Shown: positions 1 to 5,948 of the stretch, piece by piece
How the letters are laid out: every line of letters begins with the position of its first letter
Numbering within the stretch: position 1 is the stretch's first letter
Source: Alphaproteobacteria bacterium
GTDB lineage: Bacteria > Pseudomonadota > Alphaproteobacteria > Rickettsiales > SXRF01
DNA length: 9,064 nucleotides
Reading direction: 5' to 3'
Assembly: GCA_020050695.1 (NCBI GenBank)
Contig: JAGVKI010000224.1
Coordinates: 1 to 9,064 of the forward strand
Program-made: the position numbers and the translations under genes
The notes under the pieces: model-generated
Told to the model about the DNA's origin: nothing
The model's input: the letters and a program-made list of their open reading frames with translations, nothing else
The model's database searches: none

Positions 1-323
1 AGAGCAGCATCGTCGCGGCACAAGGTATCCATACGCATCTTGATGTCACTGAGGGCTTTGCCATAAGCAATGGCCGCGAGCAGGCGTTGCTCAAAAGCAG
101 ACAGGTCAGCGTCGGCAGCAGGCAGGGTAATATAAAGCTTAGCGCCGGAATTTTCTTCGTCAGGATAAAATTTGGCGTCAAAGCCGTAGGCGACAAGAAT
201 ATCGAATGCCAATTTGGCAGCTTTCTCCTGAGGCACGGTAAAATGCTTCTGGAAGTCGGTCGCATGCTTCAGTTCATAGCCGGGGCATACAACGTTGAGC
301 AGGTCTTCAAACTGGATTGCCAT
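1..323 (-). CDS. Unrecognised protein, N-terminal part (gene runs off left edge)
   Basis: An open frame starts at the ATG on 321-323 and continues without a stop to the window edge, giving 107 complete residues. The protein begins MAIQFEDLLNVV and mixes acidic and hydrophobic residues. There is no signal peptide or membrane segment, and the composition (GFDAKFYPDEE, LYITLPAAD, LLAAIAYGKAL) suggests a soluble alpha/beta protein. I do not recognise a family. The ribosome binding site is weak: only GAG about a dozen bases upstream. The gene is on the same strand as the glutathione peroxidase gene but 80 bases downstream of it, behind a very AT-rich spacer, so it may have its own promoter. The frame has normal-looking codons and no competing long minus-strand frame. 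Its reality is likely; its function is unknown. Confidence 0.6.
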   Translation of the reverse strand, partial: MAIQFEDLLNVVCPGYELKHATDFQKHFTVPQEKAAKLAFDILVAYGFDAKFYPDEENSGAKLYITLPAADADLSAFEQRLLAAIAYGKALSDIKMRMDTLCRDDAA

Positions 324-364
324 ACTTATAAATCACTCTATCTCGTTACTATGGTTTTTGTCGT

Positions 365-378
365 ATAATATATATTAT
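365..378 (-). promoter_or_regulatory. AT-only 14-base palindrome, possible -10 region
   Basis: ATAATATATATTAT is a perfect palindrome made only of A and T, in the 80-base gap between the glutathione peroxidase stop and the next start codon. Read on the minus strand it contains TATTAT, five of six matches to the sigma-70 -10 box, and would place a transcript start roughly 35 bases before the ATG at 323. I see no convincing -35 box at the right distance (TTGTGG further upstream fits only a less good -10). This is a weak promoter candidate; it could also be simple AT-rich spacer. Confidence 0.25.
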
Positions 379-403
379 GGAAAAAACAGATGGCCACAAA
401 TGA

Positions 404-970
404 TCATTTAGGCAGGTTTTTCTCGATAAGCCTGATAACTTTGTCTGAATCAGGCTCTGTCGTGGAATTGAAGTAATCCAGTAGATGGCCGTTGCCATCC
501 ACCACGTATTTGTGGAAGTTCCATTTAGGCCCGGTGCCAAATCCCAGCACGTCATAGGCCCATTTATAAAACGGATGCGCATTATCGCCGGTGACTTCCT
601 GTTTGCTGGTCATAGGAAATGTCACGCCATAATTCAGTTCGCAGAATTTTTTGATTTCTTCGCCGCTTCCAGGCTCCTGCTCGCCAAAATCATTCGACGG
701 CACACCAATGATCACCAGCCCCTTATCCTTATATTTGTCGTATAGCCCCTGCAGTGCCTTGAACTGGGGTGTAAAACCGCATTTGGAGGCTGTATTGACG
801 ATCAGCAGTACCTTACCCTTAAAATCAGACAGCGGCAGCGGCTTGCCGTCCAGTGTTTCAAATGTGAAGTCGTAAGCGCTCTTATCAGTTGCATCAGCAG
901 ATGACATATTCGGGTGCAGCAATGTCATGGCGATTACTCCATACATGAAAAGACGGTTCACAACGCGCAT
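404..970 (-). CDS. Glutathione peroxidase family protein, probably exported (thiol peroxidase type)
   Basis: This 188-residue protein of the glutathione peroxidase family reduces hydrogen peroxide or organic hydroperoxides using a thiol donor. The catalytic set is complete: peroxidatic Cys64 in NTASKCGFTPQ, Gln98 in NDFGEQEP, and Trp150-Asn151 in PKWNFHKY. The active residue is Cys, not selenocysteine. Cys110 in KKFCELNYGVTFPM lies where thioredoxin-dependent members carry a resolving cysteine, so thioredoxin may be the true reductant; this is inference. Residues 1-25 resemble a signal peptide: Arg2 and Arg5, a hydrophobic stretch (LFMYGVIAMTLL), then SSA before DAT as a plausible cleavage site, so a periplasmic location is likely. 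The start is supported by AGAGGA five bases upstream of the ATG. It lies 19 bases after the PhnP-like gene, so it probably belongs to the same transcript. Confidence 0.93.
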   Translation of the reverse strand: MRVVNRLFMYGVIAMTLLHPNMSSADATDKSAYDFTFETLDGKPLPLSDFKGKVLLIVNTASKCGFTPQFKALQGLYDKYKDKGLVIIGVPSNDFGEQEPGSGEEIKKFCELNYGVTFPMTSKQEVTGDNAHPFYKWAYDVLGFGTGPKWNFHKYVVDGNGHLLDYFNSTTEPDSDKVIRLIEKNLPK

Positions 971-975
971 TATAA

Positions 976-981
976 TCCTCT
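976..981 (-). promoter_or_regulatory. Ribosome binding site of the glutathione peroxidase gene
   Basis: AGAGGA on the minus strand lies five bases before the ATG at 970. It fixes the start that includes the signal peptide, rather than a downstream Met that would remove it. Confidence 0.7.
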
Positions 982-989
982 AGTTTTTC

Positions 990-1763
990 TTATATTTCAA
1001 TCATCATATTGTCATACCCCGGAACCACCCCTGATGGCAACTCCGATAGTAATCTGGAATAATCCAGTTGGTGATCCATGTGGGTCAGCACTGCCAGTTC
1101 CGGTTTTACCTTTTTGATCCAGCCTAGCGTGCGCTCTACCGTTGAATGGGTCATGGACTCCGTATAGCGCAGGCAATCGACCACCCAGACTTTAACGCCG
1201 CGGAGCGCCTCAAACGCCGTATCGGATAGCTGGTCAACATCGGTGGAATACGCAAAATCACCAAAACGGAACCCCAGCGACGTACTGCGGCCATGCTGCT
1301 GCTTGAAGGCAACCACATCAACGCCCAGCACTGAGAAAGGCTGAATATCGCCGTCCGGGATGATATTGGGTATTACACTGGCCCGATACCAGATGGTTTG
1401 AGGCTTTTGCTGGAATATATAGCCAAAGCGGCTCTCAAGGGCCGTCAGAGTGCGTGCATCGCCATAGATTGGCATGGAGTCATTCTTGAGGTAGTTAAAT
1501 GAGCGTATGTCATCCATTCCATGGGTATGGTCGGCATGCTCGTGGGTATATATAATGGCGTCCACCCGGCGTATATTGTTAGCCAAAGCCTGGGCGCGCA
1601 TATCAGGCGACGTATCAACAAGTAGGTTCATCCCGTTGATTTCAATCAGAATTGATACACGGGTACGCTTATTCTTAGGGTCACTGGACGTGCACACCTC
1701 ACAATCACAGCCAATCATGGGAACGCCAGTTGATGCACCACATCCCAGCAGCGTTACCCTCAT
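990..1763 (-). CDS. PhnP-like metallo-beta-lactamase-fold hydrolase (probable phosphodiesterase)
   Basis: A 257-residue metallo-beta-lactamase-fold enzyme of the PhnP/RNase Z-like group. The N-terminus has GCGASTGVP, then Cys19, Cys21 and Cys24 in GCDCEVC, matching the structural zinc cysteines of E. coli PhnP. The metal-binding signature THEHADH gives His74, His76, Asp78 and His79; His157 (QQHG), Asp175 (STDVD) and His228 (LTHMDH) complete the two-metal site. The C-terminus (LPSG..PGYDNMMIEI) also matches PhnP. PhnP is a cyclic phosphodiesterase of phosphonate breakdown, but there are no other phn genes here, so the substrate may be different, perhaps a nucleotide or RNA-derived phosphodiester (inference). 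Its ATG overlaps the tatD stop by four bases (ATGA), implying translational coupling. Family assignment is firm; substrate is not. Confidence 0.92.
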   Translation of the reverse strand: MRVTLLGCGASTGVPMIGCDCEVCTSSDPKNKRTRVSILIEINGMNLLVDTSPDMRAQALANNIRRVDAIIYTHEHADHTHGMDDIRSFNYLKNDSMPIYGDARTLTALESRFGYIFQQKPQTIWYRASVIPNIIPDGDIQPFSVLGVDVVAFKQQHGRSTSLGFRFGDFAYSTDVDQLSDTAFEALRGVKVWVVDCLRYTESMTHSTVERTLGWIKKVKPELAVLTHMDHQLDYSRLLSELPSGVVPGYDNMMIEI

Positions 1764-2557
1764 GCAGCAACACCTTCGGCTGGGTATGGAACCTTGTCAA
1801 AAAGCCTAAAAAAGTTTTCTGTTGTGGCCTTTGCACAGGCTTCTTCTGAAATACCCTTAATATCTGCCAGCATCTTATTGGTATGCACCACAAAAGACGG
1901 CTCGTTGCGCTTGCCACGGTGCGGAACCGGTGCCAGGTATGGCGCGTCGGTTTCCACCAGCAAACGATCCAGCGGCGCATCCACAATCGCATCGCGAATG
2001 GCCTGGGCGCTTTTAAAGGATATAATACCCGACAAGGAGATGTAGAATCCAAGTTCCAGCGCTTTTTCAGCAAGGTATTTGGAGGAGGTAAAGCAGTGTA
2101 TAAGGCCTTTAAATGCCCCCTTGCCCATCTCTTCGGTTAAAATCTGTACTGTGTCCTCGTCCGCATCACGGGTATGTACGATCAGCGGCAGCCCGGTTAC
2201 CCTTGCCGCCTTGATATGCTCAAGGAAACTGACCTTCTGGATCGCACGGTCGCTGGTTTCATAGTGGTAATCCAGCCCGGTTTCTCCAATACCGATCACC
2301 TTGGCACTTGAGGTCTTGGCAATAAGCTCTTCTGCTTTCGCGATTTCCTGAGTGCCGGAATCATTCGGGTGCACACCCACCGAGCAATAGATGCCCTCAT
2401 AGCACTGCGCTATGCCATGCACCTCGTCAAACTCGGACATCTCAGTGCAGATGGTCTGCATGATGCCGACCCCGGCCTGTCGGGCACGTGAAATAACCCC
2501 ATCAAGGTCTTCTTTGAAATCGGGAAAATTGAGGTGGCAATGACTATCAACCAGCAT
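1760..2557 (-). CDS. tatD: TatD family metal-dependent deoxyribonuclease
   Basis: A 265-residue TIM-barrel hydrolase of the TatD family, which in E. coli is a Mg2+-dependent 3'-5' exonuclease acting on single-stranded DNA and RNA and linked to repair of oxidative damage. The metal ligands are visible: His6 and His8 in DSHCHLNF, Glu92 in GETGLDYHYE, His128 in IVHTRDAD, His154 in IHCFTSS and Asp204 in ETDAPYLAPVPHRGKRNEP, the usual C-terminal signature. Length is normal for the family and there is no signal peptide, so it is cytoplasmic. It begins 24 bases after metG with an excellent ribosome binding site and overlaps the next gene by four bases. The family contains several paralogues (TatD, YcfH, YjjV); by its position after metG this one resembles the YcfH type, so the symbol is approximate. 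Confidence 0.95.
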   Translation of the reverse strand: MLVDSHCHLNFPDFKEDLDGVISRARQAGVGIMQTICTEMSEFDEVHGIAQCYEGIYCSVGVHPNDSGTQEIAKAEELIAKTSSAKVIGIGETGLDYHYETSDRAIQKVSFLEHIKAARVTGLPLIVHTRDADEDTVQILTEEMGKGAFKGLIHCFTSSKYLAEKALELGFYISLSGIISFKSAQAIRDAIVDAPLDRLLVETDAPYLAPVPHRGKRNEPSFVVHTNKMLADIKGISEEACAKATTENFFRLFDKVPYPAEGVAA

Positions 2558-2565
2558 AGGACTAC

Positions 2566-2574
2566 ATCACCTCC
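2566..2574 (-). promoter_or_regulatory. Very strong ribosome binding site of tatD
   Basis: GGAGGTGAT on the minus strand is a nine-base perfect match to the 16S rRNA 3' end, eight bases before the ATG at 2557. It confirms the start and is much stronger than the sites of the other genes in this run. It would allow tatD to be translated independently of the broken metG reading frame upstream. Confidence 0.8.
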
Positions 2575-2581
2575 CTGACGC

Positions 2582-3295
2582 TCACGCCGCTTTCTCTACA
2601 AAGCGCGGAAATACTGGCTCGGGGGGGTTAAGCGCTACCCCGGGGACAAGCCTGTTTTCAGACGTAATCGAGGCAAAGGAACGCTTATCTTCACCCACAC
2701 ATAACTGCGCCAGAATTTTACCTGAAGAGTGCGGCATAACCGGCTGTATCATGATGGCAATCACGCGGATATATTCGAGCAGCACGTAAAGCACCGCTTC
2801 CATGCGTTTGGGGTCTTCCTTTTTCAGCTTCCAGGGCGCCTGTACGTCAATATAGGCATTGGCGCTATTGGCAAAGCCCACCACATAGTCGAGTGCGATA
2901 TGGAACCTATAGGAATCAATGGCCTCCATAAAGTTCTTCACGTCACCATACATGGCTTTAAGGGCTGCCTCATCCTCAGCGCTCAGTGCTTCATTGGAAG
3001 GGACCTTGCCATCGGTATTCTTAGCGACCATGGACAATGTACGCTGCACCAGGTTACCGATATTATTGGCCAGTTCGCTGTTAACGCGGTTTATCAACCC
3101 CTCGCGGGAGAAATTTCCATCATTTCCAAAGGGTACTTCGCGCATCATAAACCAACGCGTCTGGTCTAAACCAAACTCATCTACCAAAGCAGCGGGCGCA
3201 ACGGCGTTACCCAGCGACTTGGACATTTTCTCGCCTTCGATTGTCCACCAGCCATGGGCATAGACCTTCTCAGGTAATGGCAGGTCGGCGGCCAT
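2582..3295 (-). CDS. metG: MetG C-terminal fragment (KMSKS and anticodon-binding half)
   Basis: This 237-residue frame opens by chance with the natural internal Met of MAADLP, immediately after the frameshift. It carries KMSKS at residues 23-27 and then the helical anticodon-binding domain, including the conserved ELANNIGNLVQR at about 74-85. No ribosome binding site precedes the ATG at 3295, so efficient independent translation is doubtful, though ribosomes translating the overlapping upstream frame could in principle reinitiate. It ends in EKAA followed by TGA, 24 bases before tatD. Confidence 0.7.
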   Translation of the reverse strand: MAADLPLPEKVYAHGWWTIEGEKMSKSLGNAVAPAALVDEFGLDQTRWFMMREVPFGNDGNFSREGLINRVNSELANNIGNLVQRTLSMVAKNTDGKVPSNEALSAEDEAALKAMYGDVKNFMEAIDSYRFHIALDYVVGFANSANAYIDVQAPWKLKKEDPKRMEAVLYVLLEYIRVIAIMIQPVMPHSSGKILAQLCVGEDKRSFASITSENRLVPGVALNPPEPVFPRFVEKAA

Positions 3296-4131
3296 CGGAA
3301 TGCCGGCCAGTAGACCGTGTGGAAACGGATAATGTCCTTACCCACCATATGCACATTGGCAGGCCAGAAGGCTTTATAATCAGCTGCCCCCTCGTCTGGA
3401 TAACCAAGCGCGGAAAGGTAATTGGCCAATGCATCCAGCCATACATACATGACATGTTTTTCATCGCCAGGAACCGGAATACCCCATGAAAAGGTCGTTC
3501 TAGAGATAGAAAGGTCTTTCAGGCCACCTTTTACAAAGCTTACCACCTCGTTTTTACGGGTTTCAGGGCCAATAAAAGCCGGATTCTTGTCAAAATAGGC
3601 AAGCAACTTGTCTTCAAAGGCTGAAAGACGGAAAAAATAGCTAGGTTCTTCGACCCATTCAACCTCAGCGCCAGTAGGGGCAAGCTTGCCTGCGCCCTTA
3701 GGATTATCGACCAGTTCGGACTCCTGATAATAGGCTTCATCGCGAACCGCGTACCAACCCGAATAGCTACCCAGATAGATATGGCCGCGCTCTTCCATTT
3801 TTTTCCATAAGCCTTGCGCCGATTTAATATGGCGCGGCTCGGTGGTGCGAATGAAATCATCATTGCTGATATTCATCAGCCCGGTCAGGTCACGGAAATA
3901 CTGCGAGTTGGCATCGGCTAGCGCCTGCGGCTGCATATTTGCCAGTTTAGCGGATTTTTCCACCTTCTGCCCATGCTCGTCCGTGCCGGTCAGGAACTTC
4001 ACGTTATAACCGCACAGGCGTTTGAAGCGCGCAATCACGTCGCAGGCGACCGACGTATAGGCATGGCCAATATGCGGACGGTCGTTCACATAATAAATGG
4101 GAGTGGTGATGTAAAAATTATTATTGCTCAT
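3181..4131 (-). CDS. metG: MetG N-terminal fragment (HIGH motif half), frameshifted at its end
   Basis: If the sequence is correct, this frame makes 316 residues. Residues 1-278 are genuine MetRS catalytic domain, with the ATP-binding HIGH motif at 20-23 (RPHIGHAY), TGTDEHGQK at 48-56, the WYAVRDEAYY region at 126-135 where some relatives carry a zinc knuckle, and WLDALANYLSALG at 231-243. The last 38 residues are out-of-frame readthrough ending at a TAG on 3181-3183. The fragment lacks KMSKS and the anticodon-binding domain, so it should not charge tRNA alone. An ATG at 4269 in the same frame is not the start, because it lies inside holB and adds unrelated residues. Confidence 0.75.
   Translation of the reverse strand: MSNNNFYITTPIYYVNDRPHIGHAYTSVACDVIARFKRLCGYNVKFLTGTDEHGQKVEKSAKLANMQPQALADANSQYFRDLTGLMNISNDDFIRTTEPRHIKSAQGLWKKMEERGHIYLGSYSGWYAVRDEAYYQESELVDNPKGAGKLAPTGAEVEWVEEPSYFFRLSAFEDKLLAYFDKNPAFIGPETRKNEVVSFVKGGLKDLSISRTTFSWGIPVPGDEKHVMYVWLDALANYLSALGYPDEGAADYKAFWPANVHMVGKDIIRFHTVYWPAFRWPPTCHYLRRSMPMAGGQSKARKCPSRWVTPLRPLLW
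3296..3297 (-). other. Frameshift point in metG (apparent one-base deletion)
   Basis: On the minus strand the text reads GCA TTC CG ATG GCC. Family members have one more residue, usually Leu, between Phe and Met, so TTC-CTG-ATG with a lost T is the simplest explanation. There is no homopolymer longer than two bases at the site and no X-XXY-YYZ slippery heptamer, so programmed -1 frameshifting is unlikely. Confidence 0.8.
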
Positions 4132-4139
4132 ATGATTAA

Positions 4140-5213
4140 CTAGGCAGCCATGTTCCCGATCTGGAACCCTTCTTTGGATAATAACGAGTGGATATAGGTA
4201 ATAACCACTTGTTTGTAATCCAGATGCAGCTTTTCCGCCAATAAAAACTGATCCATCGCCTGCTGCCACTTAGCTGCCCAGACCGCAGCCGGGTGAATGC
4301 GCGCCATGGCAGAAAGCACAGCCCCCTCTTCCTGCGATACCGGTTCTACCCCGCCTGCTCCGCCTACAGCTACCCGGGTAGCGCGTGCCAGCAGGCAGAG
4401 TACCAGCCGGGAGAACATCTGCCAGTTGCTATGAACGGCGCCCGAGCCAATGGAATCGGCAAAGGCCTGAAGCTTCTTCGGTTCAATATTGGGAATGGAC
4501 TCGAGTAAGTTGAGCAACTTAGCGTACACATCAACCGCTTTTCTTTCATGCAGCATCAGGCCAACGCCTGGCGCAAAATTGGAAAGCACACCAAGCGTCT
4601 TTACATATTCAGCGCTATTGCCCGGCGCGATCTGACGAAGCACATGGGCAAAGTCTTCCTGCTCAAGGGGCTTCAGCTTAAGCAGGCGGCAACGTGAACG
4701 GATGGTAGGAAGCAGCCTGCCCGCATTATGCGCAATCAGAATAATCACGGCCTGAGGTGGTGGCTCCTCCAGAATCTTGAGAATGGCATTGGCCGAATTG
4801 TTATTGAGCGCGTCCGCCGGATCGACAATCACCACACGGCGCTCGCCCTCACCTGGCGTAAGCGACAGGAATTCAGCAATCTGGCGCACCTGCTCTACCG
4901 GGATAACCTGGTTTTTTTCTTCCTTCTTGGGATCATGCAGCGGCTCGACCACCAATAAATCCGTATGCGAACCAGCAGCCACCCGGCGAAACACGGGATG
5001 ATCCGGCGTCATGTCAAAATGGGGTTTACCGGCCAACAGCGCACGGGCAAAGCGGTAGGCGAGTGTCGCCTTGCCTATCCCCTCGCCGCCGGAAAATATC
5101 CAGCCATGGGCAAGCTTGCCGCTGGCCATATCATGCATAAGCAGTTCTTCTGCCTCGCGGTGGCCATACAGTTCAGTCGCTATTTTCGGGGAAAGTTCGT
5201 CTTCGTCCGTCAT
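4140..5213 (-). CDS. holB: DNA polymerase III delta' subunit
   Basis: A protein of about 357 residues that forms part of the clamp loader, which opens the beta sliding clamp and places it on DNA. It is an AAA+ family member: a P-loop-like GGEGIGKAT near residues 42-50, then VVIVDPADALNNNSANAILKILEEPPP around 147-173 (Walker B/sensor region), and the SRC-type motif TIRSRCRLLKL near 189-199. The four zinc-binding cysteines of the E. coli delta' subunit are absent, replaced by HPVFRRVAAGSHTDLL, as in the alphaproteobacterial form I recall. The delta' subunit usually does not hydrolyse ATP, although this P-loop looks nearly intact. The start is either the ATG at 5213 or a TTG just before it at 5216; AGGA within the end of tmk is better spaced for the TTG. 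It begins five bases after the tmk stop. Confidence 0.92.
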   Translation of the reverse strand: MTDEDELSPKIATELYGHREAEELLMHDMASGKLAHGWIFSGGEGIGKATLAYRFARALLAGKPHFDMTPDHPVFRRVAAGSHTDLLVVEPLHDPKKEEKNQVIPVEQVRQIAEFLSLTPGEGERRVVIVDPADALNNNSANAILKILEEPPPQAVIILIAHNAGRLLPTIRSRCRLLKLKPLEQEDFAHVLRQIAPGNSAEYVKTLGVLSNFAPGVGLMLHERKAVDVYAKLLNLLESIPNIEPKKLQAFADSIGSGAVHSNWQMFSRLVLCLLARATRVAVGGAGGVEPVSQEEGAVLSAMARIHPAAVWAAKWQQAMDQFLLAEKLHLDYKQVVITYIHSLLSKEGFQIGNMAA

Positions 5214-5218
5214 CAAAA

Positions 5219-5866
5219 TTAATGATCCTGTGGCACAAGCGATAATCCTAAGCGCTTATTTACACCATCAACCACCTGCTTGTGCAATGCGATTTTATCC
5301 TGCACGGCATTCATCACTACGCAGCGTCCGGGTTCATTCTTGGCAATGGATAAAAAGCCTGCCCGGATACGGTGATGGAAATCCAGATCCATGGATTCAA
5401 AACGTGTCTCGTCCCCTCGCCTGCTTGCGGCACGCGCCAGCCCTTCGGACGGGTCTATATCAAACAGCAATGTCAGCTGCGGCATGCAGTTACCCAGCGT
5501 CAGGTGGTGCAGCATCTCAATATAGTTTGGGGAAATGCCTTTACCCACCCCCTGGTAGACACGGGTGGAATCGGCAAAGCGGTCAAAGATAACATGCTTG
5601 CCTTGCTCAAGCGCCGGGCGCACCAGGCGGTTCATGTGATCCAGGCGAGCAGCGTAAAATAAGAGTGTTTCGGTATCTGCGTCCCAGCTATCAGCATCCC
5701 CGGTGACCAGCAACTGACGGATACGCTCAGCCCCCGGCGAGCCGCCCGGCTCGCGCGTGGCAATATAGGGAAGTGCAGCTGCTGCAAACGCTTTGCATAG
5801 CAACTGCGACTGCGTGGATTTACCACTGCCCTCGCCGCCTTCAAAGCTAATAAAAAAACCGCTCAT
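5219..5866 (-). CDS. tmk: Thymidylate kinase
   Basis: A 215-residue dTMP kinase, which phosphorylates dTMP to dTDP with ATP in dTTP synthesis. The P-loop is at residues 9-18 (EGGEGSGKST), TREPGGSPGAERIR follows at 37-50, DRFADSTRVYQG at 95-106 carries the Asp-Arg pair and substrate-site residues, and the LID region RAASRRGDETRFES lies at 145-158 with several arginines. Length is normal. I chose the ATG at 5866 because it starts MSGFFISFEGGEG, the usual position relative to the P-loop, and has AGGTGG nine bases upstream. A start at 5911 would add 15 atypical residues. It begins 82 bases after the SapC-family gene and ends five bases before holB, forming the head of the housekeeping run. Confidence 0.95.
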   Translation of the reverse strand: MSGFFISFEGGEGSGKSTQSQLLCKAFAAAALPYIATREPGGSPGAERIRQLLVTGDADSWDADTETLLFYAARLDHMNRLVRPALEQGKHVIFDRFADSTRVYQGVGKGISPNYIEMLHHLTLGNCMPQLTLLFDIDPSEGLARAASRRGDETRFESMDLDFHHRIRAGFLSIAKNEPGRCVVMNAVQDKIALHKQVVDGVNKRLGLSLVPQDH

Positions 5867-5875
5867 GAATATGCG

Positions 5876-5907
5876 CCACCTGATAATTACCTGAAGCAAC
5901 ACAGGTA
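5876..5907 (-). promoter_or_regulatory. tmk ribosome binding site with an overlapping inverted repeat
   Basis: On the minus strand TACCTG (5902-5907) can pair perfectly with CAGGTA (5888-5893) across an eight-base loop. A second copy of CAGGT (5878-5882) follows and forms part of the Shine-Dalgarno sequence CAGGTGG of tmk. ACCTG could therefore pair with either copy, leaving the ribosome binding site free or masked. The repeats are visible; the regulatory role is speculation. There is no U-run, so it is not a standard terminator. Confidence 0.3.
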
Positions 5908-5948
5908 GCAAAGCATATGCGGCAATGCAAATTATTCGTATTTACACC

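Larger units (their letters stand above)
2582..4131 (-). pseudogene. metG: Methionyl-tRNA synthetase gene interrupted by a frameshift
   Basis: Methionyl-tRNA synthetase charges initiator and elongator tRNA-Met and is essential. The gene is present end to end but in two frames. The first frame reads correctly from MSNNNFYITTPIYYVND to residue 278 (VYWPAF); the second reads from MAADLPLPEKVYAHGWW to the end. At the junction the codon between TTC (3298-3300) and ATG (3293-3295) has two bases, CG, where family members normally have a Leu codon, so one base appears to be missing. Restoring it gives about 516 residues, a normal length for the short type without a C-terminal EMAP-like tRNA-binding domain. 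The start lies eight bases after the holB stop with little ribosome binding site, suggesting coupling. Neither half has another stop or frameshift, which points to a sequencing error or very recent mutation rather than long decay. Confidence 0.85.

Noticed and set aside
381..403. Terminator after the glutathione peroxidase gene
   Set aside because: There is a run of six T on the minus strand, but only the six-base self-complementary TGGCCA precedes it, with no room for a hairpin loop.
3290..3300. Programmed ribosomal frameshifting in metG
   Set aside because: There is no slippery heptamer, and P-site Phe-tRNA would pair poorly after a -1 slip; a missing base explains the data more simply.
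4132..4269. Extended N-terminus of MetG (start at 4269)
   Set aside because: It overlaps the end of holB and adds 46 residues absent from the family; MSNNNFYITTPIYYVN is the usual MetRS beginning.
5071..5592. Plus-strand frame of 173 codons opposite tmk and holB
   Set aside because: It lies wholly antisense to two well-supported genes and crosses their junction; its product is Ser/Pro/Ala-rich with no recognisable motif, as expected of a shadow frame.
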